A stretch of 64,000 nucleotides of DNA, taken from positions 1 through 64,000 of the forward strand of contig CATWDJ010000002.1 of NCBI GenBank assembly GCA_958349535.1, read 5' to 3'. Position 1 is the stretch's first letter. Every line of letters begins with the position of its first letter. The DNA is from Maccoyibacter sp900556645. GTDB taxonomy: Bacteria > Bacillota > Clostridia > Lachnospirales > Lachnospiraceae. Shown here piece after piece: positions 1 to 7,964 of the stretch. Under the pieces are notes generated by a model. The model saw nothing but the letters and a program-made list of their open reading frames with translations, ran no database searches and was not told the origin of the DNA. The translations under genes and the position numbers were made by a program.

Positions 1-119
1 CAGTAAACATCAGGGATACAGCGATTTTTTCTTTTTCTAACTGTCAAAGACGGGAGTATAGCATGGAGAGGGGATTTTTTCAAATCCATGTAATTGATAA
101 AAAATAATCAATTAGATTA
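1..119. other. Left edge, no gene supported
   Basis: No convincing reading frame with a ribosome binding site is seen here. The stretch is AT-rich and leads into the feoA promoter. An upstream gene could end just outside the window. Confidence 0.5.
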
Positions 120-148
120 TTGACAACTAATAGAAGTTAGCATATACT
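120..148 (+). promoter_or_regulatory. feoA promoter (TTGACA-N17-TATACT)
   Basis: TTGACA at 120-125 and TATACT at 143-148 are separated by exactly 17 bp, a near-consensus housekeeping promoter. It lies about 50 bp before the first feoA start. The -10 element sits inside the inverted repeat at 136-151, the geometry expected for repression by a DNA-bound regulator. Confidence 0.8.
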
Positions 149-151
149 AAC
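136..151. promoter_or_regulatory. Operator-like inverted repeat GTTAG-N6-CTAAC, copy 1
   Basis: GTTAG (136-140), six bases, CTAAC (147-151) overlap the feoA -10 box. The same repeat with the same spacing occurs before feoB (661-676) and before the DUF3793 gene (6551-6566). The half-site resembles the TTAG elements bound by DtxR/IdeR-type iron repressors, but the regulator is inferred. Confidence 0.7.
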
Positions 152-160
152 TACGAAAAT

Positions 161-177
161 AAATGAAAATCATTATC
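161..177. promoter_or_regulatory. Fur-box-like site upstream of feoA
   Basis: The 17 bases ending in AATCATTATC match 15 of 17 positions of the classical 19-bp Fur consensus. The site lies between the promoter and the first feoA, and a Fur-like gene is found at 3022-3480. Binding is inferred. Confidence 0.5.
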
Positions 178-197
178 AAATAGAAAGAAGATGGTGG

Positions 198-410
198 ATG
201 ATGCCTTTAACAATGGTAAAAACAGGAGAACCGAACCAGATTAAAAAGGTTGGAGGAAAAGAGGAAACAAAAAGATTCTTAGAGAATCTTGGTTTTGTAG
301 CCGGAGGAACGGTTACTGTCGTATCCGAGATTGGTGGGAACATGATTGTAAATGTCAAGGATTCCAGAGTGGCAATCGGCAAAGATATGGCAAATAAAAT
401 AATGGTTTAA
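198..410 (+). CDS. feoA: Ferrous iron transport protein A (first copy)
   Basis: A 70-residue SH3-like FeoA protein. The family fold is visible in residues 8-70, with the typical FLENLGFVAGG and VVSEIGGNMIVNVKDSRVAIGKDMA segments. FeoA is a small cytoplasmic partner that modulates the FeoB ferrous iron permease. The frame opens with two consecutive ATG codons, and an AGAAAGAAG purine stretch lies just upstream; either ATG could be used. It is followed 13 bp later by a second, diverged feoA and then feoB, so the three form one iron-uptake operon. Two feoA copies before feoB is a frequent arrangement in Clostridia. Confidence 0.93.
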   Translation: MMPLTMVKTGEPNQIKKVGGKEETKRFLENLGFVAGGTVTVVSEIGGNMIVNVKDSRVAIGKDMANKIMV

Positions 411-423
411 AAAAGGAGTAAGT

Positions 424-645
424 ATGGGAACTTTAAAGGATGTACCGTGTGGAAAGACGGTGAAGGTAAGAAAGCTTGCCGGGGAAGGTCCGGTAAAAAG
501 ACGTATCATGGATATGGGAATCACAAAAGGTGTGGATATATTCGTGAGAAAGGTGGCACCATTGGGAGATCCGGTGGAGGTTACGGTGAGAGGTTATGAA
601 CTGTCTTTGCGAAAAGCAGATGCAGAGATGATTGAAGTAGAATAA
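424..645 (+). CDS. feoA: Ferrous iron transport protein A (second copy)
   Basis: A 73-residue FeoA family protein with the characteristic LAGEGPVKRRIMDMGITKG segment followed by RKVAPLGDPVEVTVRGYELSLRK, the standard FeoA C-terminal half. AAAAGGAG precedes the ATG. It is clearly diverged from the first copy, so the pair is not a recent duplication. It probably acts with FeoB at the membrane. A separate operator and possible promoter lie in the 71-bp gap to feoB, so feoB may also be transcribed separately from the feoA genes. Confidence 0.94.
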   Translation: MGTLKDVPCGKTVKVRKLAGEGPVKRRIMDMGITKGVDIFVRKVAPLGDPVEVTVRGYELSLRKADAEMIEVE

Positions 646-660
646 TTTTTTTACCAATCG

Positions 661-676
661 GTTAGGATAGACTAAC
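661..676. promoter_or_regulatory. Operator-like inverted repeat GTTAG-N6-CTAAC, copy 2 (feoB)
   Basis: GTTAG (661-665) and CTAAC (672-676) flank six bases in the feoA-feoB gap, 40 bp before the feoB start. It is identical in half-sites and spacing to the copies at 136-151 and 6551-6566. This suggests feoB has its own regulated promoter. Confidence 0.65.
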
Positions 677-716
677 ATAAGATAGCAATAGCAAACAAAG
701 AAAAGGAGTTTTAGGA

Positions 717-2870
717 ATGTCAGTAAAAATTGCGTTAGCAGGTAATCCGAACAGTGGAAAGACCACATTGTTCAATGCACTGACCGGTTCCAATCAGTTC
801 GTGGGAAACTGGCCGGGGGTTACCGTAGAGAAAAAAGAAGGAAAGTTAAAAGGTCATAAAGATGTTATTATCATGGATCTTCCGGGAATCTATTCTCTGT
901 CTCCATACACCTTAGAGGAAGTGGTGGCGAGAAATTATCTGATTCATGAGAGACCGGACGTCATCCTGAACATCGTAGACGGAACCAATATCGAGAGAAA
1001 TTTGTACCTGTCCACACAGTTGATGGAGCTTGGAATTCCGGTGGTTATGGCAGTCAATATGATGGATGTGGTGGAGAAAAACGGAGACCAGATTCATATC
1101 GGAGAACTGAGAAAGAAGTTGGGCTGTGAAGTAGTGGAAATTTCTGCTTTAAAGGGTAAAGGAGTTATGAAAGCGGCAGAAAAAGCTCTTGCACTGGCAC
1201 AGAACAAGAATTTTGGAACCTCCGTACATAAATTTGCCGAAGAAGTGGAAGAAGTGATTGCACGCACGGAGGACAGACTGGATGCAGGAATCCCACAGGA
1301 GCAGAGAAGATTCTTTGCCATCAAGCTGTTGGAAAAGGATGATAAAATTCCGGAGCAGATGCAGATAGTACCGGATGTATCTGATTTAATCAAAGAGTTG
1401 GAAGATAAGATGGATGACGATACCGAGAGTATCATTACCAATGAACGCTATGTATATATTTCTTCCATTATTGATAGCTGTTGTACCAAGAACAGAGAAG
1501 AGAAACTGTCTGTATCGGATAAGATTGACAAAGTGGTAACAAACCGCTGGCTGGCACTTCCGATCTTTGCAGCAGTTATGTTTGTAGTATATTATGTTTC
1601 CGTTACAACCGTAGGAGATTGGTTGACGGGATGGACCAATGATACCTTGTTTGGAGAATGGATTGTACCGGGTGTCACAAGTGCATTGGAGAGCATCCAC
1701 TGTGCAGACTGGCTGACCAGCTTAGTGGCTGACGGTATTGTAGGCGGTGTGGGAGCCGTGCTGGGATTCGTACCTCAGATGTTGGTATTGTTTATTTTCC
1801 TTGCATTTTTAGAGTCCTGCGGATATATGGCACGTGTTGCCTTTATCATGGACAGAATTTTCCGTAAATTTGGTCTTTCCGGAAAATCCTTTATTCCGAT
1901 GTTAATCGGAAGCGGATGCGGTGTTCCGGGTATCATGGCATCCAGAACCATTGAGAATGACAGAGACCGTAAGATGACGGTTATGACAACCACCTTCATT
2001 CCTTGCGGAGCAAAATTACCGATTATTGCATTAATCGCAGGTGCGTTTTTTGACAATGCCGGATGGGTTTCCTGGAGTGCATACTTTGTGGGAATTGCAG
2101 CAATTATCTGCTCCGGTATCATATTAAAGAAAACAAAAATGTTTGCAGGAGATCCTGCACCGTTTGTTATGGAGCTTCCGGCATACCATATGCCGACCGT
2201 GGGAAATGTGCTTCGCAGCATGTGGGAGCGTGGATGGTCCTTTATCAAAAAAGCAGGAACCATTATCCTTCTTTCCACCATCGTACTCTGGTTCTTACAG
2301 GGCTTCGGATGGGTAGACGGCAGCTTCACTATGTTAGAGGCTGAACAGTTAGACAACAGTATTCTTGCGGCAATCGGCGGTGTGATTGCACCAATCTTCA
2401 AACCTCTGGGATGGGGCAACTGGAAGATGGCGGTTGCAGCAGTAACAGGATTGATTGCAAAAGAGAATGTAGTAGCAACCTTCGGTGTCCTCTTCGGATT
2501 CGCAGAGGTGGCAGAGGACGGAGCAGAGATTTGGGGAACGCTGGCAACCACTATGACAGGAATTGCAGCTTATTCCTTCCTGGTATTCAACCTTTTATGT
2601 GCACCTTGCTTTGCGGCTATGGGAGCCATCAAGCGTGAGATGAATAACCGGAAGTGGTTCTGGTTTGCCATCGGCTATCAGACGATACTTGCTTATATCG
2701 TGTCTCTCTGCGTATATCAGATTGGAACATGGATTACAGCGGGAACCTTTGGTATCGGAACCGTAGTAGCAATCTTATTTGTAATCGGATTTATTTATCT
2801 GCTTTTCCGTCCATACAAAGAGAGCGAAACTTTGAAGGTAAATGTAAAAGGAATGGCAGGAGCCAAATAA
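717..2870 (+). CDS. feoB: Ferrous iron transport protein B
   Basis: A 717-residue inner-membrane Fe(II) permease with an N-terminal GTPase domain. G1 GNPNSGKTT is at residues 9-17, G3 DLPG at 54-57 and G4 NMMD at 114-117. A cytoplasmic helical linker runs to about residue 265. Two Gate repeats follow, each with a conserved Cys-containing segment (GSGCGVPGIMA, and LLCAPCFAAMGAIKRE near the C-terminus). GGAG lies eight bases before the ATG. Length and domain order are normal for the family. It is preceded by two feoA genes and followed after 15 bp by the FeoB-associated Cys-rich peptide, so the locus is complete. Regulation by iron is likely from the operator at 661-676. Confidence 0.97.
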   Translation: MSVKIALAGNPNSGKTTLFNALTGSNQFVGNWPGVTVEKKEGKLKGHKDVIIMDLPGIYSLSPYTLEEVVARNYLIHERPDVILNIVDGTNIERNLYLSTQLMELGIPVVMAVNMMDVVEKNGDQIHIGELRKKLGCEVVEISALKGKGVMKAAEKALALAQNKNFGTSVHKFAEEVEEVIARTEDRLDAGIPQEQRRFFAIKLLEKDDKIPEQMQIVPDVSDLIKELEDKMDDDTESIITNERYVYISSIIDSCCTKNREEKLSVSDKIDKVVTNRWLALPIFAAVMFVVYYVSVTTVGDWLTGWTNDTLFGEWIVPGVTSALESIHCADWLTSLVADGIVGGVGAVLGFVPQMLVLFIFLAFLESCGYMARVAFIMDRIFRKFGLSGKSFIPMLIGSGCGVPGIMASRTIENDRDRKMTVMTTTFIPCGAKLPIIALIAGAFFDNAGWVSWSAYFVGIAAIICSGIILKKTKMFAGDPAPFVMELPAYHMPTVGNVLRSMWERGWSFIKKAGTIILLSTIVLWFLQGFGWVDGSFTMLEAEQLDNSILAAIGGVIAPIFKPLGWGNWKMAVAAVTGLIAKENVVATFGVLFGFAEVAEDGAEIWGTLATTMTGIAAYSFLVFNLLCAPCFAAMGAIKREMNNRKWFWFAIGYQTILAYIVSLCVYQIGTWITAGTFGIGTVVAILFVIGFIYLLFRPYKESETLKVNVKGMAGAK

Positions 2871-2885
2871 AAGGAGGCTTATGGA

Positions 2886-3032
2886 ATGGGAACAGTAGTG
2901 GTAGGAATCATTGTATTCGGATGTGCGGGTCTGGCTTTGAGAAGTATGATTAAGGCAAAAAAAGAAGGAAAGTCCATACAGTGCGGTTGTGACTGCAAAC
3001 AATGTGGCGGATGTTGTTCCCATGAACAATAA
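2886..3032 (+). CDS. FeoB-associated Cys-rich membrane peptide
   Basis: A 48-residue protein with one N-terminal membrane helix (residues 2-18, VVVGIIVFGCAGLAL), a basic stretch, and a cysteine-rich tail with the pattern CGCDCKQCGGCC at about 33-44. This matches the FeoB-associated Cys-rich family, small membrane proteins encoded after feoB and proposed to handle iron. AAGGAGG lies just upstream. An earlier ATG at 2881 is out of frame and stops after five codons. Its last 11 bases overlap the likely start of the Fur-like gene, which suggests translational coupling. Confidence 0.85.
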   Translation: MGTVVVGIIVFGCAGLALRSMIKAKKEGKSIQCGCDCKQCGGCCSHEQ

Positions 3033-3480
3033 AGACATTAGAAATTATCGCAGAACTCGAATGCAAAAAGAATTGATTATTGAAAAGCTGAGAGAAAAGG
3101 GATGCCGGATTACCAAGCAACGGTTGATGCTTCTGGATATTATTCTGGAGGAAGAGTACACTAGTTGTAAGGAAATTTATTATAAGGCACTAAAGAGAGA
3201 TTCCAATATCGGAACAGCCACCGTATACCGGATGGTCAATACTCTGGAAGAAATCGGTGCAATCAATCGAAACAGTATGTACCAGATTGCCTGTGACAAA
3301 GAGTGTGAGCGGGAGGATGCCTGCACGGTGGAACTGGATGATGATACGGTGTATCATCTGTCTGCAAAGAATTGGAATCAGGTAATCAAAGAAGGATTGC
3401 GGGCATGTGGATACATGGAAAAGCAAAACATCCGTGCCGTGACTGTCCGGCAATGCGAATGTTTAGAAGAGAAATGTTGA
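3022..3480 (+). CDS. Atypical Fur-family transcriptional regulator
   Basis: About 152 residues from the ATG at 3022, whose codon overlaps the end of the Cys-rich peptide gene. An upstream ATG at 2989 would overlap that gene further and is less likely. Residues about 15-80 form a typical Fur winged helix (REKGCRITKQRLMLLDIIL, then TATVYRMVNTLEEIGAI). The C-terminal half lacks the usual HHxH and CxxC metal ligands of Fur, PerR or Zur. It carries a different set of cysteines (CDKECEREDAC and a CECLEEKC tail), so metal sensing, if any, must use other ligands. Its position after feoB suggests local control of iron uptake, which is an inference. Confidence 0.8.
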   Translation: MNNKDIRNYRRTRMQKELIIEKLREKGCRITKQRLMLLDIILEEEYTSCKEIYYKALKRDSNIGTATVYRMVNTLEEIGAINRNSMYQIACDKECEREDACTVELDDDTVYHLSAKNWNQVIKEGLRACGYMEKQNIRAVTVRQCECLEEKC

Positions 3481-3486
3481 GAAAAA

Positions 3487-3515
3487 GGCGGACTGCGATG
3501 CAGTTCGTCTTTTTT
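3487..3515 (+). terminator. Rho-independent terminator after the Fur-like gene
   Basis: A 10-bp stem (3487-3496 with 3500-3509, two G-T pairs), a three-base loop and a run of T residues. It separates the feo operon from the ABC transporter genes, though the small gap could also allow partial read-through. Confidence 0.75.
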
Positions 3516-3533
3516 ATGAAGAGAGGAGGAACC

Positions 3534-4232
3534 ATGTTTTTAGAAATACAGGGAATTGAAAAATATTATGGATGCGGAGAGAGTCGCATGAAAGTGTTGA
3601 AGGGAATTAATGCAGAAATAGAAAAAGGAGAGATTTGTGTCATGCTGGGTCCGTCCGGTTCCGGTAAATCGACGCTGCTAAATATTATCGGCGGTATTGA
3701 GAAGGCAGACGGAGGAAGTATCAGGATTGAGGGAAAAGAATTGGAGACAATGGATGAAAAAGCCTTATCAGAATATCGGAGAAACCATCTGGGCTATGTT
3801 TTTCAATTTTATAATCTGATTCCTAATCTGACGGTAAAAGAAAATATTGAGGTGGGAGCCTATCTTTCCAAAGAACCCTTGGAAGTAGATGGGTTATTGA
3901 AAACGCTGGGATTATGGGAACATAAAGATAAGATTCCCAACGAACTTTCCGGAGGACAGCAGCAGCGGACTGCCATTGGTCGTGCTATTGTCAAGAACCC
4001 GGACATTCTGCTCTGTGATGAGCCTACGGGAGCTTTGGATTATAATACTTCCAAAGAAATTTTACAGCTTATTGAAACTATAAATCAGAAGTATAGAAAC
4101 ACAGTTTTGATTGTGACCCATAATGATGCAATCAAACAGATGGCAGATAGAGTGCTGAAGCTGCGGGACGGACAGATACGGAAGGATTACAAAAACGCGG
4201 AGAAGATTTCGGCAGCAGAGTTGGATTGGTAG
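3534..4232 (+). CDS. ABC transporter ATP-binding protein (MacB/LolD type)
   Basis: A 232-residue ATPase. Walker A is GPSGSGKST, the signature is LSGGQQQRTAIGRAI, Walker B is ILLCDEPTGALD, and the H-loop is in VTHND. The ATG at 3534 is chosen over an upstream in-frame ATG at 3372 because GAGGAGG lies just before it and the longer version would overlap the Fur-like gene by over 100 bp. It pairs with the FtsX-type permease that follows after nine bases. Such pairs act as mechanotransmission or export systems rather than importers. The substrate is unknown. Confidence 0.93.
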   Translation: MFLEIQGIEKYYGCGESRMKVLKGINAEIEKGEICVMLGPSGSGKSTLLNIIGGIEKADGGSIRIEGKELETMDEKALSEYRRNHLGYVFQFYNLIPNLTVKENIEVGAYLSKEPLEVDGLLKTLGLWEHKDKIPNELSGGQQQRTAIGRAIVKNPDILLCDEPTGALDYNTSKEILQLIETINQKYRNTVLIVTHNDAIKQMADRVLKLRDGQIRKDYKNAEKISAAELDW

Positions 4233-4241
4233 GTGAAAAGA

Positions 4242-6482
4242 ATGAAAAATCCATTGATAAAAAGACTTCCCAGAGAGTTGAAAGAGGAGTTGGGGAAATA
4301 CCTCATTATCTTTTTGTTTCTGGTGGCTACCATAGGCTTTGTGTCCGGCTTTTTAGTGGCAGACGGAAGTATGGAAATTGCATATGAGGAGAGCTTTGAA
4401 AAATATAAAATAGAGGATGGACACTTTGAGGTGGCACAGGAACTGTCCGAAGATTTAATTACAAAACTGGAAGAAGAAAATGTAAATATCTATAAAAATT
4501 TTTATTTGGAAGAGGAAATGTCTTCGGAGCATACCATTCGCATCTATGGCGAGAGACAGGGGTGTGATGAAGTAAGTCTTATGGAGGGAAAACTGCCCTC
4601 TCAAAAAGATGAAATTGTGATAGACCGTCTCTATGCGGAAAACAATCAGATTAATATCGGCGATGTGTTAACCGTACAGGGAGAAACATATAAAGTCAGC
4701 GGTTTTGTGGCTTTTTCCGATTATAGTGCACTATTTAAAAATAATACGGATATGATGTTTGATGCCAAAAAATTCACGGTGGCAATGGTAAAAAATGAAA
4801 AATTTGAAGAACTGGAAAATGAAAATATGCATTATTGCTATGCATGGAGAAATCAGGAAACACTAAGTGAGAAAAAAAGTGGAGAAAAAGCAGATGATTT
4901 ATTGGAAATATTGGGTACAAATGCAGTGCTGGAGGATTTTGTAAAGCAGGCGGATAATCAGGCTATTCAATTTACGGGAAGCGATATGGGTTCAGATAAA
5001 ATTATGGTAACGTGGCTTTTGTATATTGTCATTGTAGTACTGGCCTTTATTTTTGCTGTGACCATTTCCAATACGATTGAGAAAGAAGCGGCGGTCATCG
5101 GAACGCTGCGGGCAATGGGATATACAAAAAAAGAGCTGCTGGCACATTACATGGTGCTTCCGGGGATGATATCAGTGATAGCTGCCATAGTGGGAAACAT
5201 ATTGGGATATACCTGTATGAAATATACTGTTGTAGCCATGTATTATGGTAGTTATTCCCTACCTTCCTATCGGACAGTATGGAATGGGGAAGCATTTATC
5301 TTAACTACGGTTATACCTTGTCTTTTGCTGCTTTTTATTAATCTGCTGGTGTTGAATCGGAAACTGGCATACACACCTTTACAATTTCTAAGAAGAGATT
5401 TAAAGAAGCAGGGAAAGAGAAAAGTTCTTCGGTTGCGGAAGGGTTCCTTTTTTCACAGATTCCGTATGCGGATTATTCTGCAGAACAAATCGGCATATCT
5501 GACCATGTTTGTAGGTATTCTGTTTGCAAACTTACTGCTTATGTTTGGGATGATGATGTCTCCGTTATTGCAACATTACAAAGCAGATGTTTTGAATAGT
5601 GCCATATCCAAATATCAATACATTTTAAAGGCCCCGATTTCTACGAAAATAGAGGATGCAGAAAAATATGCGGTGACGGAATTGGAAAATGGTGAGGAAG
5701 AAGAGATTACCGTTTACGGCATTATGCAGGATTCTGCATATTTAGAGAAGATGGAATTACCTGAAAAAAAGGGTGAGGTACTGGTTTCCGATGGGTATAT
5801 GGAGAAGTACGGAATAAAGATAGGGGATAAGCTGACACTAAGTGAGAAATATACGGGAGAAAAATATACTTTTACAGTGGCGGGAGAGTATCATTATCCG
5901 CCGGCATTAACCGTGTTTATGTCTCTGGAAAATTATCAGGAATTTTTTGATAAACAGGAAGGATATTTTAATGGGTATTTTACGGATGAAAAACTTACAG
6001 ATGTGGATGAGAAATGGATAGGGTCTATTATTACACAGCATGATTTAACTATCATCGCAGATCAGCTGGAGGATTCTATGGGGCCGGCATTTTTTCTGTT
6101 TTGCGGTTTTGCGGCATTTATCTATCTGTTAATTTTGCTGCTTTTAGCGAAACTGGTCATTGAGAGGAACGGACTTTCCATATCCATGATAAAAATATTG
6201 GGATATAACCAACGGGAAATCATCAGACTCTATAACCGAAGTACCACAGTCGTGGTCGTACTTTCACAGCTGATTACTATCCCCTTGGATTACTATATTA
6301 TGGAAAAACTCTATCAGTTTATGATGTTTGATATTCGTGGTTGGCTGACTTTCTATGTAAAGCCTGTCATATTTGGAGAAATGTTCCTGTTTGGAATCTT
6401 TGTATATGCCATAGCCTCCATTTGGCTGAACCGAAAAATCAGACACATTCCAATGGGAGAAGCATTAAAGAGTACAGAGTAG
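4242..6482 (+). CDS. FtsX-like ABC transporter permease
   Basis: A 746-residue membrane protein of the FtsX/MacB superfamily. A first helix (about residues 15-40) is followed by a large extracytoplasmic domain (45-245). Three helices follow at about 250-370, then a second extracytoplasmic domain (about 440-605) and a final group of helices to 740. The two FtsX modules are seen as ATISNTIEKEAAVIGTLRAMGY and ERNGLSISMIKILGY. The ATG at 4242 is preferred, with AGGTG six bases upstream; a GTG at 4233 is possible. It is translated with the ATPase. Nothing identifies the substrate. Confidence 0.9.
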   Translation: MKNPLIKRLPRELKEELGKYLIIFLFLVATIGFVSGFLVADGSMEIAYEESFEKYKIEDGHFEVAQELSEDLITKLEEENVNIYKNFYLEEEMSSEHTIRIYGERQGCDEVSLMEGKLPSQKDEIVIDRLYAENNQINIGDVLTVQGETYKVSGFVAFSDYSALFKNNTDMMFDAKKFTVAMVKNEKFEELENENMHYCYAWRNQETLSEKKSGEKADDLLEILGTNAVLEDFVKQADNQAIQFTGSDMGSDKIMVTWLLYIVIVVLAFIFAVTISNTIEKEAAVIGTLRAMGYTKKELLAHYMVLPGMISVIAAIVGNILGYTCMKYTVVAMYYGSYSLPSYRTVWNGEAFILTTVIPCLLLLFINLLVLNRKLAYTPLQFLRRDLKKQGKRKVLRLRKGSFFHRFRMRIILQNKSAYLTMFVGILFANLLLMFGMMMSPLLQHYKADVLNSAISKYQYILKAPISTKIEDAEKYAVTELENGEEEEITVYGIMQDSAYLEKMELPEKKGEVLVSDGYMEKYGIKIGDKLTLSEKYTGEKYTFTVAGEYHYPPALTVFMSLENYQEFFDKQEGYFNGYFTDEKLTDVDEKWIGSIITQHDLTIIADQLEDSMGPAFFLFCGFAAFIYLLILLLLAKLVIERNGLSISMIKILGYNQREIIRLYNRSTTVVVVLSQLITIPLDYYIMEKLYQFMMFDIRGWLTFYVKPVIFGEMFLFGIFVYAIASIWLNRKIRHIPMGEALKSTE

Positions 6483-6550
6483 CTTTATTGAGAAAACCGA
6501 ACCATTAAAGGGGTTGATTTCCATAGAAAAATCCTGTAACCTATACATGA

Positions 6551-6566
6551 GTTAGTTAGAACTAAC
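6551..6566. promoter_or_regulatory. Operator-like inverted repeat GTTAG-N6-CTAAC, copy 3
   Basis: GTTAG and CTAAC flank six bases (TTAGAA) 17 bp before the DUF3793 gene. Here the symmetry extends to an 8-bp inverted repeat, AGTTAGTT/AACTAACT. The match to the feoA and feoB sites suggests that the DUF3793-flavodoxin-DUF2325 genes belong to the same metal regulon. Confidence 0.7.
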
Positions 6567-6582
6567 TAGAAAGGAAAGAGCT

Positions 6583-7164
6583 ATGAGCAAGGAAGTATTT
6601 CAAATGGTGGAAGAACTGAATCAGGAGGATTTGCAGACTCAGTTAGCATTGCAATGTGCACCTCTTTTGACAGGGATTAAGGTATCCAATCTGCTGAGCG
6701 TGAAAAATCAAAGCGAGGAGGATATATTTGAAATGTTCCGGGAAACCAGAATTTCCGTAAAACTAATCTATCAGTCGGAGGAAAAGCGGATATATCTTCT
6801 CTATCAAAGGGAAGAGCTGGAAGCGTATCTGAACACAGAAGAGGTGGCAGAGACCATGAAGATGTTCGGCTATGAAGAACTGGAGCCGGACAGTATCTGT
6901 GAAGAACTGAAAAAAAGATATGCTTGCTATATGGAGGAAAAGGGAGCCTTTCCCCATGAGATAGGATTGCTGCTGGGATATCCGGTGGAGGATGTGTTGG
7001 GATTTATCCGCCATCAGGGGAAAAATTATCTTTACACCGGTTACTGGAAGGTATACGGAAATGTGGTGGAGGCCATAGCACTTTTTGAAGCATACAACCA
7101 GGCGAAGGAGCGAGTGATTCGGATGCTTTCGCACGGAATAGAAATCAGGAGGATGTTAGCATGA
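6583..7164 (+). CDS. DUF3793 family protein
   Basis: A 193-residue soluble protein matching the DUF3793 family as I remember it. The best marker is the C-terminal block FPHEIGLLLGYPVEDVLGFI followed by KNYLYTGYWKVYGN (about residues 125-160). Its function is unknown. An N-terminal QCAPLLTGIKVSNLL segment is also typical. AAGGAAAG lies before the ATG. The gene overlaps the flavodoxin start by four bases (ATGA), and an iron-type operator lies immediately upstream. The context suggests a role in the response to low iron, possibly linked to haem or flavodoxin-dependent metabolism. No enzymatic motif is visible. Confidence 0.85.
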   Translation: MSKEVFQMVEELNQEDLQTQLALQCAPLLTGIKVSNLLSVKNQSEEDIFEMFRETRISVKLIYQSEEKRIYLLYQREELEAYLNTEEVAETMKMFGYEELEPDSICEELKKRYACYMEEKGAFPHEIGLLLGYPVEDVLGFIRHQGKNYLYTGYWKVYGNVVEAIALFEAYNQAKERVIRMLSHGIEIRRMLA

Positions 7165-7592
7165 GTAAAATAACCGTAGCATATTGGTCACAGGGTGGCA
7201 ACACACAGGCAATGGCAGAAGCCATCGGTGAGGGAATCAAAGAAGCAGGAAAGGAATGTGCGGTGGTTTCCGTATCGGACATGGCACCACAGGATTTGGA
7301 GAGTGAAAGCGTATTTGCTTTAGGATGCCCGGCAATGGGAGCAGAGGTTCTGGAGGAAAGTGAAATGGAACCTTTCGTAGAGGAAGTTGAGAAATTTGCA
7401 AAAGGAAAAAATATTGCCCTTTTTGGTTCCTACGGATGGGGCGATGGAGAATGGATGCGTGACTGGGAGCAGAGAATGTTAGATGCAGGAGCAAACGTAT
7501 TAAACCGTGAGGGATTGATTTGTCATGAGTACCCGGATGCAGATGCCTTAGAAGAATGTAAGAGTCTGGGAAAACAGCTGGCATCCCTGTAA
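7161..7592 (+). CDS. Flavodoxin
   Basis: A 143-residue short-chain flavodoxin. The FMN phosphate loop is SQGGNTQAMAEAI (residues 9-21), and later FMN-contacting loops are LGCPAMGAEVLEES and FGSYGWGDGEWM. Flavodoxins replace ferredoxin as low-potential electron carriers when iron is scarce, which fits the operator in front of this cluster. The start overlaps the DUF3793 stop, so the two are translationally coupled. Confidence 0.95.
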   Translation: MSKITVAYWSQGGNTQAMAEAIGEGIKEAGKECAVVSVSDMAPQDLESESVFALGCPAMGAEVLEESEMEPFVEEVEKFAKGKNIALFGSYGWGDGEWMRDWEQRMLDAGANVLNREGLICHEYPDADALEECKSLGKQLASL

Positions 7593-7623
7593 GAATCGTT
7601 TTGGGAAAGTGTAGGTAGAGAGT

Positions 7624-7911
7624 ATGAGTGTTGTGATTGTAGGAGGCCATGACCGCATGGTTGCCCAATATAAAAAAATTTGTAAAAACCATAACTGCAA
7701 AGCAAAGGTGTTTACCAAGAAGGCGGGAAACCTCGGAAACCAGATTGGAAGTCCCGATGTGCTGATTGTTTTTACCAATACGGTTTCCCATCAGATGGTA
7801 AAATCCGCAGTAGGTGAAGCAGAGAAAAGCCATGCAAATATTATCCGTTGTCATACCAGCAGCGGCAGTGCATTAAATGAGATTTTGGAAAATGTTAAAA
7901 TAAATCAATAA
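7624..7911 (+). CDS. DUF2325 domain protein
   Basis: A 95-residue protein matching DUF2325, a small Rossmann-like domain. It begins SVVIVGGHDRM and ends with an IIRCHTSSGSALNEIL segment typical of the family. Its function is unknown; many members are found near metal or redox genes. It lies 31 bp after flavodoxin and is probably the last gene of the operon. A short AT palindrome at 7915-7930 follows, too weak to call a terminator with confidence. Confidence 0.85.
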   Translation: MSVVIVGGHDRMVAQYKKICKNHNCKAKVFTKKAGNLGNQIGSPDVLIVFTNTVSHQMVKSAVGEAEKSHANIIRCHTSSGSALNEILENVKINQ

Positions 7912-7964
7912 AAGTGATTAAATTTAATCATTTTCAAATGCGTTATTTTGTGATAGGATGGGTA

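Noticed and set aside
161..177. Fur box as the sole control of feoA
   Set aside because: The site is downstream of the promoter and occurs once, while the GTTAG repeat occurs three times. I keep the Fur box as a secondary candidate only.
1775..2551. A 258-residue open frame on the minus strand inside feoB
   Set aside because: It lies fully antisense to a well-supported gene, has no ribosome binding site and codes for no recognisable protein.
3372..3533. N-terminal extension of the ABC ATPase
   Set aside because: It would overlap the Fur-like gene, and the terminator at 3487-3515 lies within it. The ATG at 3534 has a strong binding site and fits the family.
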